Assembly: GCA_025966255.1 (NCBI GenBank)
Contig: JAOPVG010000341.1
Coordinates: 1 to 10,442, forward strand
Source: Jatrophihabitans sp.
Lineage (GTDB): Bacteria > Actinomycetota > Actinomycetes > Mycobacteriales > Jatrophihabitantaceae
Length of the DNA stretch: 10,442 nt
Direction: 5' to 3'
Shown here: in pieces, positions 1 to 6,133 of the stretch
Layout: each line of letters begins with the position of its first letter
How positions within the stretch are numbered: position 1 is the stretch's first letter
Notes under the pieces: generated by a model
The model's input: only the letters and a program-made list of their open reading frames with translations
What the model was told of the DNA's origin: nothing
Databases searched by the model: none
Translations under genes and position numbers: made by a program

Positions 1-1748
1 ACGACGTTGCGCTTGAGCTTGAGCGACGGCGTGATCTGGCCGCCGGCCTCGCTCCAGTCGTCGGGCAGGATCGCGAACTTGCGGATCGACTCCGCCTTGC
101 TCACGGCCTTGTTGGCGTCGTCGATCGCGGTCTGGATCTCCGCGCGCAGGCCCTTGTCGGAGACGACGTCGGACACCTTGGTGTCGCCCGGCAGGTTCGC
201 CTGCTCGAGCCAGCGCGGGAACGACTCCGCGTCGATGGTGACCAGTGCCGCGATGAACGGTTTCTGATCGCCGACGACCAGACACTGACTCACCAGCCAG
301 TGAGCGCGGACGCGATCTTCGAGAACCGCCGGCGCAACGTTCTTGCCGCCGGCCGTAACGATGAGTTCCTTCTTGCGGCCGGTGATCCGCACGAACCCGT
401 CGTCGTCGATCTCGCCGATGTCGCCGGTGTGGAACCAGCCGTCCGCTTCGAGCGCCTCGGCCGTGGCCTTCTCGTTCTTCCAGTAGCCGCGGAAGATGTG
501 CGGCGCCTTGAACAGGAGCTCACCGTCGTCCGCGACGCGGACCGTGGTGCCGCCGACGGGCCGGCCCACCGTCCCGACCTTGATGGCGTTCGGCCGGTTG
601 ACGGTCACCCCGGCCGTGGTCTCGGTGAGGCCGTAGCCCTCGTAGATCGTGACGCCGATGCCGCGGAAGAAGTGGCCCAGCCGCGCACCGAGCGGCGCAC
701 CGCCGGACACCGCGGCCACGCAGTTCCCGCCGAGGGCCGCCCGCAGCTTGCCGTAGACGAGCTTGTCGAAGATCGCGTGCTGCACCTTGAGGAGGAGCGG
801 CACGGATCCCTTCTGGCCGGCCTCCGAGTAGGCGATGGCGACGGCTTCGGCGCGGTCGAAGATCTTGCCCTTTCCGTCGGCGTGGGCGCGCTGCTTGGCC
901 GTGTTGTAGACCTTCTCGAACACGCGGGGGACGGCCAGCACGAACGTCGGCTGGAAGGCGACGAGGTCCTCGATCAGGTTCTTCACGTCGGCGGTGTGGC
1001 CGAGCGTGCACCCGGCCGCGATCGCGCCGATCTCGATGGCCCGGCCGAAGACGTGCGCGATCGGGAGGAAGAGCAGCGTCGAGGTGTCGGCGTTGAAGAA
1101 GTCGGACAGGACGTCGAGGAGCTCGTCCACCTCGATGACGAAGCAGCGATGGGTGAGCTCGCAGCCCTTCGGCCGGCCGGTCGTGCCCGACGTGTAGATG
1201 ATCGAGGCCAGATCGTCGAGGGTGACGGCCGAGCGCCGCTTGTCGACCTCACTGTCGGTGACGTCGACGCCGCCCTTCACGAGCGAATCGATCGCGCCGC
1301 TCTCGAATTCCCAGATGTGCTCGAGATCGGGGGCCTGGCCGCGGATCGACTCGACGATCGTCGAGTGCCCGGCGGTCTCGACGAAGATTCCGCGCGCGCC
1401 GGAGTCCGACGCGATCCACTCGACCTGCTCGGCACTGGACGTTTCGTAGATCGGCACCACTACCGCGCCGACCGTGAACAGCGCGAAGTCGGCGACCGTC
1501 CACTCATACCGGGTCTTGCTCATGACCGCGACGCGGTCGCCGGACGAGATGCCCGCCGCGATGAGTCCCTTGGCGACGGCCGTCACCTCGTCGGCGAACT
1601 CCGTCGCCGTGACGTCGACCCAGGTCCCATTGACCCGCCGACGCAGCGCGATGTGCCCGGGGCGCGACGCCGCGTTGTCGAAGACGAAGTCAGCGGTGTT
1701 GCTCTGGCTGACGGTGGTGATCTTGCTGGCGACATGCAGCTCGTGCAC
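1..1748 (-). CDS. fadD15: Long-chain acyl-CoA synthetase (AMP-forming), FadD15-like, 3' end outside window
   Basis: Activates long-chain fatty acids to acyl-CoA through an acyl-adenylate, for lipid synthesis or beta-oxidation. About 582 residues are visible. The ATP-binding A3 motif YTSGTTGRPKG lies at residues 185-195, the A5 motif GYGLTET near 371-377, and the TGD of the A7 motif at about 441-443 with the hinge and GRKK stretch after it. The visible end reads PSLKLKR, the A10 region that carries the catalytic lysine. The M. tuberculosis homologue FadD15 is about 600 residues, so only some 20 residues should be missing off the left edge. The start is GTG at 1748: an in-frame TGA lies just upstream at 1772-1770, and an AGAAAGG box at 1764-1758 sits 9 nt before it. 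The gene is divergent from the SRPBCC gene at 1909. The family is certain; the chain-length preference cannot be read from the sequence. Confidence 0.95.
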   Translation of the reverse strand, partial: MHELHVASKITTVSQSNTADFVFDNAASRPGHIALRRRVNGTWVDVTATEFADEVTAVAKGLIAAGISSGDRVAVMSKTRYEWTVADFALFTVGAVVVPIYETSSAEQVEWIASDSGARGIFVETAGHSTIVESIRGQAPDLEHIWEFESGAIDSLVKGGVDVTDSEVDKRRSAVTLDDLASIIYTSGTTGRPKGCELTHRCFVIEVDELLDVLSDFFNADTSTLLFLPIAHVFGRAIEIGAIAAGCTLGHTADVKNLIEDLVAFQPTFVLAVPRVFEKVYNTAKQRAHADGKGKIFDRAEAVAIAYSEAGQKGSVPLLLKVQHAIFDKLVYGKLRAALGGNCVAAVSGGAPLGARLGHFFRGIGVTIYEGYGLTETTAGVTVNRPNAIKVGTVGRPVGGTTVRVADDGELLFKAPHIFRGYWKNEKATAEALEADGWFHTGDIGEIDDDGFVRITGRKKELIVTAGGKNVAPAVLEDRVRAHWLVSQCLVVGDQKPFIAALVTIDAESFPRWLEQANLPGDTKVSDVVSDKGLRAEIQTAIDDANKAVSKAESIRKFAILPDDWSEAGGQITPSLKLKRNV

Positions 1749-1908
1749 TCGTCCGAGCCTTTCTGGGGATCACTTGCCGGGACTTGCGTGGACTCGCGAC
1801 GGGTCGAGTCGTGCCTCCAGCCACGTTGCCGGTGCCGGCTCACGGTAACTCGTCGTTCTGGACGGCGCTAACGGGCGTCGGACGGGCCTGCGTGCAATCC
1901 TGGGCGGC
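1749..1908. other. Divergent intergenic region between acyl-CoA synthetase and SRPBCC genes
   Basis: This 160-bp spacer must hold the promoters of both the minus-strand acyl-CoA synthetase and the plus-strand series. I see no convincing -35/-10 pair on either strand. It contains a compact palindrome at 1828-1839 (GCCGG-TG-CCGGC), inside a looser inverted arrangement in which TTGCCGGTG (1826-1834) is mirrored imperfectly by CACGGTAA (1841-1848). This could be an operator for a dimeric regulator, but CG-rich palindromes are common in such DNA. No small gene is evident. Confidence 0.4.
1758..1764 (-). promoter_or_regulatory. Ribosome-binding site of the acyl-CoA synthetase gene
   Basis: AGAAAGG on the minus strand, 9 nt before the GTG at 1748. 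It supports that start. An in-frame stop a few codons upstream leaves no other ATG or GTG candidate further out. Confidence 0.6.
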
Positions 1909-2328
1909 GTGCCGGACATCGACATCGTCGACTCGACCTGGTTCGCGGCGCGCCCGTCTGCGCTGGCCGCCATCGTCGCCGAGCCGGCCAACTGGCGGCG
2001 CTGGTGGCCGGGCCTGGAGTTGCGCGTCGACGAGTGGCGCGGAGAGAAGGGCGTGCGCTGGTTTGTCCGCTCCGTCGCGGCCGGGCGCGGCGTGGGGCTG
2101 GCCGGCACCGCCGAGGTGTGGCTGGAGCCGATGTTCGAGGGCGTCGTCGCGCATTTCTTCCTGCGGCTGGACCCGGCGCCGGGGCGGCAAATCGGTCGAC
2201 GCCTCCGCGAACGCGTCACCCGTGAGTACCGGCAGCTGACCAAGCAGCAGTTCTGGGCGCTCGCCGACCAGCTCGACCCCAGCCGGATGGATCGGCACAC
2301 GTCCGCGTCGCACGCCTCCGTGACGTGA
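1909..2328 (+). CDS. SRPBCC (START-like) family protein, Rv2186c-like position
   Basis: A 139-residue protein with the layout of a helix-grip SRPBCC domain: an N-terminal strand and an early helix ending in NWRRWWPG (about residues 25-32), several alternating strands through residue 80, and a long amphipathic C-terminal helix (about 85-125) that would close a hydrophobic pocket. Such folds bind lipids or other hydrophobic ligands; no catalytic residues are recognisable. The start is GTG at 1909, with no strong Shine-Dalgarno box; CAATCCT 8 nt upstream is at best a poor -10. The gene holds the place of Rv2186c next to fadD15 and is followed 51 nt later by a second SRPBCC gene, so the pair may come from an old duplication, although their sequences differ widely. 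Overlapping frames from 1784 and 2004 lack family-like sequence and were taken as shadows. The ligand is unknown. Confidence 0.75.
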   Translation: MPDIDIVDSTWFAARPSALAAIVAEPANWRRWWPGLELRVDEWRGEKGVRWFVRSVAAGRGVGLAGTAEVWLEPMFEGVVAHFFLRLDPAPGRQIGRRLRERVTREYRQLTKQQFWALADQLDPSRMDRHTSASHASVT

Positions 2329-2365
2329 CCTCCGCGCGCTCGGCGTGCCCTCGCGGCGTGCCGGG

Positions 2366-2371
2366 TAGCCT
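2366..2371 (+). promoter_or_regulatory. Candidate -10 box of a leaderless promoter before the TB16.3-like gene
   Basis: TAGCCT fits the actinobacterial TAnnnT -10 pattern and lies 8 nt before the ATG at 2380. Transcription from it would begin at or next to the start codon. No Shine-Dalgarno box lies between them, and no good -35 is visible. It would drive the tightly packed run 2380-6128. Confidence 0.45.
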
Positions 2372-2379
2372 CTCTTGCC

Positions 2380-2823
2380 ATGCCCGACGAGTCGACCCAG
2401 TCGATCACCATCGACGCCGACCCCGCGGAAATCATGGCCGTCATTGCCGACTTTCCGAACTATCCGGTGTGGGCGGGCTCGGTGAAGAAGGCCGAGGTCG
2501 TCGAGGACGGGCCGGCTGGCCGCGCCCGCCGCGTCGCCTTCAACCTCGACGCCGGAATCGTGCGCGATCAGTACGAGCTGACCTACGTCTGGTCGGGCAA
2601 CGACAAGGTGGAGTGGGACCTCACCAAGGGTCAGATGATGCGGGCCCAGCACGGGTCCTACTCGTTGCGCGCCGACGGGCCGGGCCGCACCTACGTCACC
2701 TACTCGCTATCGGTCGACCTGATCATCCCGATGCTCGGCCTGCTCAAGCGGAAGGCCGAGCGGGTCGTGATGGACACCGCGCTGAAGGAGCTCAAGAAGC
2801 GCGTCGAGGGCCTGAAGGTCTGA
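2380..2823 (+). CDS. SRPBCC / polyketide cyclase-like protein, TB16.3 (Rv2185c) family
   Basis: A 147-residue single-domain protein, close in length to mycobacterial TB16.3 (about 144). It follows the polyketide cyclase/dehydrase-type SRPBCC pattern: strand 1 (QSITIDADPAEIM, about residues 7-19), the FPNYPVW motif at about 25-31, a run of beta strands including the VWSGNDKVEWDL hairpin near 70-81, then a long C-terminal helix (about 115-145) with a KRKAERVV stretch. Proteins of this kind carry or sense hydrophobic ligands; in this subgroup no enzyme activity is established to my knowledge. The start is ATG 2380, preceded by a -10-like TAGCCT rather than a Shine-Dalgarno sequence. Its stop lies 5 nt before the ArsA-like ATPase gene, so the two are almost certainly co-transcribed. 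This pairing is the same as Rv2185c-Rv2184c and suggests that the two act together. Confidence 0.88.
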   Translation: MPDESTQSITIDADPAEIMAVIADFPNYPVWAGSVKKAEVVEDGPAGRARRVAFNLDAGIVRDQYELTYVWSGNDKVEWDLTKGQMMRAQHGSYSLRADGPGRTYVTYSLSVDLIIPMLGLLKRKAERVVMDTALKELKKRVEGLKV

Positions 2824-2828
2824 TTGGC

Positions 2829-4145
2829 ATGCGCATCGTCCTGTTCACCGGCAAGGGTGGCGTCGGCAAGACGACCACCGCCTCGGCCACCGCGCTGCGG
2901 CTGGCCGACCGCGGCCTCAAGACGCTGCTGCTCTCCACCGACATCGCGCACTCCCTGGCCGACGCGCTCGACGTCACGCTGACCGATCAGCCGGTGGAGG
3001 TGGCGCCCAGCCTGTGGGCCGTGCAGATCGACACGCAGGGACGCTTCGAGGCCGCCTGGCGAGACGTGCAGGCCTTCCTCGTGGACATGCTCGCCCGCGG
3101 CGGCGTGGATCCGATCACCGCCGACGAGCTCACCGTGCTGCCCGGCGTGGACGAGGTCCTCGCCCTGCTCGCGGTGCGCGAGCTTGCGATCACCGGGAAC
3201 TGGGACGCCCTCGTCGTCGACTGCGCGCCCACGGCCGAGACGCTTCGTCTGCTGGCGCTGCCCGAGGCACTGACCTGGTACCTGCAGCGGGTCTTTCCGG
3301 CGCAGCGGCGGATCGCCAAGGGCATGCGCCCCATCGCGGCCATGCTCGGCCGCGGCGACGCCATCCCGCCGGACACCCTGTTCGACGCGCTGCTGCGTCT
3401 CAACGACGAGCTCGCCTCGGTGCAGCACCTGCTCGGCGACCCCGCCGTGACGTCGGTACGGCTCGTCCTCACCCCCGAGGCGGTGGTGGCGGCCGAGGCC
3501 CGGCGCACGTTCACCGCGCTCGCGCTCTACGGCTACTCCGTCGACCTCATCGTGGCCAATCGGGTGTTCCCGGCCGGTGACGACGAATGGCGGCAGGGCT
3601 GGGTGCGGGCCCAGCAGAAGCAGCTGACCTCGATCCGGGAGTCCTTCGCCGGGCTGCCGGTGCGCGAACTGCCCTACCGCTCGGCCGAGCCGATCGGGGC
3701 GGCCGCGCTGCGCGAGGTCGCCACCTCCCTGTACGGCGAGCTGCCCGGCGACGACCCGGCCCCGCCGGCGACGGCCGACCGCCCGCTGAACGTCGACTCC
3801 GACGGTGACGGCTTCGTCCTGCGCATGGCGCTGCCGCTGGCGCAGCGGGCCTCGGTTGACGCGGTTCGGGCCGGCGACGAGCTGGTGGTGACGGTCGGCC
3901 CGAACCGGCGCGTCCTCACCCTGCCCAGCGTGCTGCGCCGCTGCATCGTCGAGGGCGGCGAGTTCGACGGTCGGGAGCTGCGGGTGCGCTTCCGGCCCGA
4001 CCCCGACCTGTGGCCGGGTGGTGGCCCGAGCACCTCGCCCCGGACCCGCCCTCGTCCCCGTCCATCGCCCGGACCCGACCGCCGCGGCTCGCGCCGCGCC
4101 ACCGGAGACGCCGATGGCCGCGCCACCGGAGACGCCGATGGCTGA
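2829..4145 (+). CDS. ArsA/Get3-type (SIMIBI) ATPase with C-terminal Hsp20-like domain, Rv2184c-like
   Basis: A 438-residue ATPase. The deviant Walker A motif GKGGVGKTT is at residues 8-16 (signature Lys9, catalytic Lys14), switch I STDIAHSL at 36-43, PGVDE at 105-109, and switch II DCAPTAET at 131-138, followed by a helical region and the VANR nucleotide-base contact at 242-245. Residues about 318-392 form the Hsp20-like all-beta domain found at the end of bacterial ArsA homologues. Only two cysteines exist (132 and 372), so an arsenite site like that of plasmid ArsA is absent; a role in handling a protein or lipid client is more likely (inference). Residues 398-438 are a disordered Pro/Arg/Gly tail ending in two copies of RATGDADG, made by a 24-bp DNA duplication. 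The start is ATG 2829 with GAAGG 10 nt upstream, 5 nt after the TB16.3-like stop. It overlaps the next gene by 8 nt. Confidence 0.9.
   Translation: MRIVLFTGKGGVGKTTTASATALRLADRGLKTLLLSTDIAHSLADALDVTLTDQPVEVAPSLWAVQIDTQGRFEAAWRDVQAFLVDMLARGGVDPITADELTVLPGVDEVLALLAVRELAITGNWDALVVDCAPTAETLRLLALPEALTWYLQRVFPAQRRIAKGMRPIAAMLGRGDAIPPDTLFDALLRLNDELASVQHLLGDPAVTSVRLVLTPEAVVAAEARRTFTALALYGYSVDLIVANRVFPAGDDEWRQGWVRAQQKQLTSIRESFAGLPVRELPYRSAEPIGAAALREVATSLYGELPGDDPAPPATADRPLNVDSDGDGFVLRMALPLAQRASVDAVRAGDELVVTVGPNRRVLTLPSVLRRCIVEGGEFDGRELRVRFRPDPDLWPGGGPSTSPRTRPRPRPSPGPDRRGSRRATGDADGRATGDADG
4093..4140 (+). repeat. Perfect 24-bp tandem duplication spanning a ribosome-binding site and start codon
   Basis: Two identical 24-nt units, 4093-4116 and 4117-4140, abut without a gap. 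Each contains GGAG (4104-4107; 4128-4131), a 6-nt spacer and ATG (4114-4116; 4138-4140). In the ATPase frame the duplication encodes the doubled tail RATGDADG. In the frame of the downstream small protein it gives two in-frame starts with their own ribosome-binding sites, eight codons apart. Confidence 0.95.
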
Positions 4146-4533
4146 GCACCAGTCCGAGTCGCACGGCGACGGCGTCACCGACGGCCCCGAGGGACCGACC
4201 GCGAGCCCGTTCGCCGACGAGGCCCGCAAGCTGATGGCCGCGGTTCAAGAGTGGGCCCAGCGCACCATGCCCGAGCCGCCGTCCGGACACGGCGGACCGG
4301 AGTGCCAGTGGTGCCCGCTGTGCCAGTTCGCCAGCATCTTGCGCGGCGAGCACCCCGAGCTCACCGAGCGGGTGGCCGAAGCGGGCACCGCGCTGGCCAC
4401 CGCCTTCCGCGCGTTCGTCGACACCAGCGTCGCCAAGGCCGGCCCGTCCGGCGACGACGGCAAGAAGTCCCGGCCCCGCCCCGCTCCGCGCGTGCAACGC
4501 ATCAGGCTCGATGACGTCGATGACGAGTCCTGA
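4138..4533 (+). CDS. Small conserved protein with C-x2-C-x2-C cluster, Rv2183c/DUF5304-like position
   Basis: A 131-residue protein of unknown function. The N-terminal third is polar and probably disordered. Residues 24-45 form a helix (FADEARKLMAAVQEWAQ). After it comes HGGPECQWCPLCQ (51-63), holding His51, Cys56, Cys59 and Cys62, which could bind a metal or Fe-S centre or form disulphides. A second helix covers about 72-100, and the C-terminus is basic, then acidic (RIRLDDVDDES). The start is taken as ATG 4138 with GGAG 6 nt upstream; an equally equipped ATG at 4114 (from the 24-bp duplication) would add eight residues. The gene overlaps the ATPase gene by 8 nt and the glucokinase gene by 23 nt, implying translational coupling. 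It sits where Rv2183c lies in mycobacteria and DUF5304-type genes lie beside glkA in Streptomyces (from memory). A partner role for the ATPase is plausible but not shown. Confidence 0.8.
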   Translation: MAEHQSESHGDGVTDGPEGPTASPFADEARKLMAAVQEWAQRTMPEPPSGHGGPECQWCPLCQFASILRGEHPELTERVAEAGTALATAFRAFVDTSVAKAGPSGDDGKKSRPRPAPRVQRIRLDDVDDES

Positions 4534-5506
4534 GCCGGTCGCGGGGCTCGCGATCGGCGTCGACATCGGCGGCACCAAGGTGTCGGCCGGGGTGGTGGAC
4601 GCCGAGGGGCACATCCTTGACCGCGAGCGGCGTGAGACGCCCGGGCACGACGTCAAGGAGACCGAGGCGATCATCGTCGCGGTGGTCGGCGCACTGGCCG
4701 CTCGGCACGACGTGGAGGCTGTCGGCATCGGCGCGGCCGGCTGGATCGCCAACGACCACGCCACGGTGTTGTTCTCCCCGCACTTGGCGTGGCGCGACGA
4801 GCCGTTGCGCGACTCACTCGCCGGCCGGATCGATCTGCCCCTGATCGTCGAGAACGACGGCAACGCCGCTGCCTGGGCCGAGTACCGCTTCGGCGCCGCG
4901 CAGGATCAGCCAGTAGTCGTGTGCATCACCCTCGGCACCGGCATCGGTGGCGGGCTGGTCGTCGGCGGCTCGGTGTACCGCGGTGCCTTCGGGATCGCCT
5001 GTGAGTACGGGCACATGACCGTGGTGCCGGACGGCCGGCGGTGCGCCTGCGGCAACCGGGGCTGCCTGGAGATGTACGCGTCCGGGCGCGCCTTGGCGCG
5101 CGACGCGCGGGAGCTGGCCGAGGAGTCGCCGATGGCGGCCGCGCGGATGATCGAGCTGGCCGGGTCGATCGACAAACTCACCGGCCCCGTCGTCACCGCC
5201 GCGGCCGAGGCCGGCGATCCCGCGGCGGGGTCGATCTGCACCACGATGGGCCGCTGGCTGGGTCTCGGGCTGGCCAACCTGGCCGCGGTCATCGACCCGT
5301 CGACGTTCGTGATCGGGGGCGGCGTGTCGGCGGCGGGGGAGTTGCTGATCGGCCCGGCCCGTCAGGAGTTCGCGCATGGTCTCACCGGCCGCGGTTTCCG
5401 GCCGGTGGCCGAGGTCGTGGCCGCTGCCCTCGGGCCGGACGCCGGGCTGGTCGGCGCGGCCGACCTCGCCCGTCGCCAGGCCCGCCGGTCCGCTACGGAA
5501 GGATGA
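4511..5506 (+). CDS. glkA: ROK-family glucokinase
   Basis: A 331-residue kinase that phosphorylates glucose to glucose 6-phosphate with ATP in the cytoplasm. The phosphate-binding motif DIGGTK is at residues 18-23, the catalytic aspartate is Asp116 in VENDGN, and the second nucleotide loop LGTGIGGG is at 141-148. The sugar- and zinc-binding signature EYGH (165-168) followed by C-x-C-G-x2-G-C-x-E (178-187) is complete, with His168, Cys178, Cys180 and Cys185 as zinc ligands. No N-terminal helix-turn-helix is present, so it is an enzyme and not a ROK repressor. The start may be ATG 4511 or ATG 4520; both lie inside the end of the preceding gene. In Streptomyces GlkA of this family is also needed for carbon catabolite repression, and its gene has a similar neighbourhood (from memory). 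A polyphosphate-using glucokinase is less likely given this context. Confidence 0.93.
   Translation: MTSMTSPEPVAGLAIGVDIGGTKVSAGVVDAEGHILDRERRETPGHDVKETEAIIVAVVGALAARHDVEAVGIGAAGWIANDHATVLFSPHLAWRDEPLRDSLAGRIDLPLIVENDGNAAAWAEYRFGAAQDQPVVVCITLGTGIGGGLVVGGSVYRGAFGIACEYGHMTVVPDGRRCACGNRGCLEMYASGRALARDARELAEESPMAAARMIELAGSIDKLTGPVVTAAAEAGDPAAGSICTTMGRWLGLGLANLAAVIDPSTFVIGGGVSAAGELLIGPARQEFAHGLTGRGFRPVAEVVAAALGPDAGLVGAADLARRQARRSATEG
5499..5503 (+). promoter_or_regulatory. Ribosome-binding site of the EEP-fold gene
   Basis: AAGGA at the end of the glucokinase frame, directly before its TGA stop and 7 nt before the GTG at 5511. It decides the start of the following gene and indicates coupled translation. 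Confidence 0.6.
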
Positions 5507-5510
5507 CGCG

Positions 5511-6128
5511 GTGCCCGCGCTGCGTCTGCTGTCCGTCAACGCCCGATCGCTGCCGCTCGACCGCGCCGCGCTGGCCGAGCTGATCGAAGCCGCGCGTCCC
5601 GACGTCGCGTGCGTGCACGGCTCGCCGAGCCTGCTGCGCTGGCGTTCGATCTCGGCTGCTCTAGCGCGCCGGGCCGGCCTGGTGGTCGTCAGCGGTGGAC
5701 GCACCGGCGGCGCCAACCTGCTGATGTCGTCCCTCGGTGTCGACGTCGTGAGGACCACCGACCTCCGCTTCACCGCAGCCGGCCGGCTACGCCCGTCCGG
5801 CGCCGCCCTGGCTGTGCTGCGGCTGCGCGGCAGCGAGTTCATAGTTGCGGCGGCGCAATTCGCCGGCACCGCGGCCGTTCGCCGGCGACAGGCCGGTGAG
5901 CTGCAGGCGGCGATCGCGCGTCTCGTCCCGGCCGACCCAGCGGTCGTGATCAGCGCCCAGGGAGCGAACGGGTCGAGCACGGCGGCGTGGCAGGCGCTCA
6001 GCGAGAACCGAGTAGCCATTGCCGATGGCATATTCGTCGACGGCCGGATCGGCATCGGCGAGGCCCGGGAACTGCCGACTCGGGCCGCCAGCCAACCGGT
6101 GTGCGTGGAGCTGTCGCTCCCGGACTAA
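5511..6128 (+). CDS. Degenerate endonuclease/exonuclease/phosphatase (EEP)-fold protein, probably inactive
   Basis: A 205-residue protein with the outline of the EEP fold but without its active site. The first strand LRLLSVN (4-10) keeps the family Asn10. The strand PDVACVHGSP (30-39) lines up with the usual PDxxxxQE(x)P, but Gln-Glu is replaced by His-Gly. AAAQFAG (113-119) stands where the catalytic His strand is expected. VISAQGAN (146-153) replaces the GDxN motif, losing the Asp, and ASQPVCVEL (193-201) replaces the terminal DHxPV motif. The protein is also short for the family, with little sequence between the GDxN position and the end. The frame is intact, so it is not an obvious pseudogene. 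The GTG start at 5511 has AAGGA 7 nt upstream and follows the glucokinase stop by 4 nt. Function unknown; the fold assignment is from pattern matching by eye. Confidence 0.7.
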   Translation: MPALRLLSVNARSLPLDRAALAELIEAARPDVACVHGSPSLLRWRSISAALARRAGLVVVSGGRTGGANLLMSSLGVDVVRTTDLRFTAAGRLRPSGAALAVLRLRGSEFIVAAAQFAGTAAVRRRQAGELQAAIARLVPADPAVVISAQGANGSSTAAWQALSENRVAIADGIFVDGRIGIGEARELPTRAASQPVCVELSLPD

Positions 6129-6133
6129 CCGAT

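Noticed and set aside
300..1871. A 523-codon open frame on the plus strand
   Set aside because: It is fully antisense to the acyl-CoA synthetase, whose motifs are clear, and its protein is Asp/Arg/Gly/Val-rich with no motif. Such frames arise from codon bias in high-GC DNA.
4018..4137. Extended start of the Cys-cluster protein 40 codons upstream
   Set aside because: It would overlap the ATPase gene by some 128 nt, has no good ribosome-binding site, and adds only Pro/Ala-rich sequence. ATG 4138 or 4114, each with GGAG, fits better.
2700..4229. A 509-codon open frame on the minus strand
   Set aside because: It is antisense to the ATPase gene, with no recognisable domain and Gly/Arg/Gln-rich low-complexity sequence.
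4511..5506. ROK-family transcriptional repressor instead of kinase
   Set aside because: The protein begins directly with the ATP-binding domain and has no N-terminal helix-turn-helix; all sugar kinase residues are present.
4814..6055. A 413-codon open frame on the minus strand
   Set aside because: It is antisense to the glucokinase and EEP genes; the glucokinase motifs on the plus strand are complete.
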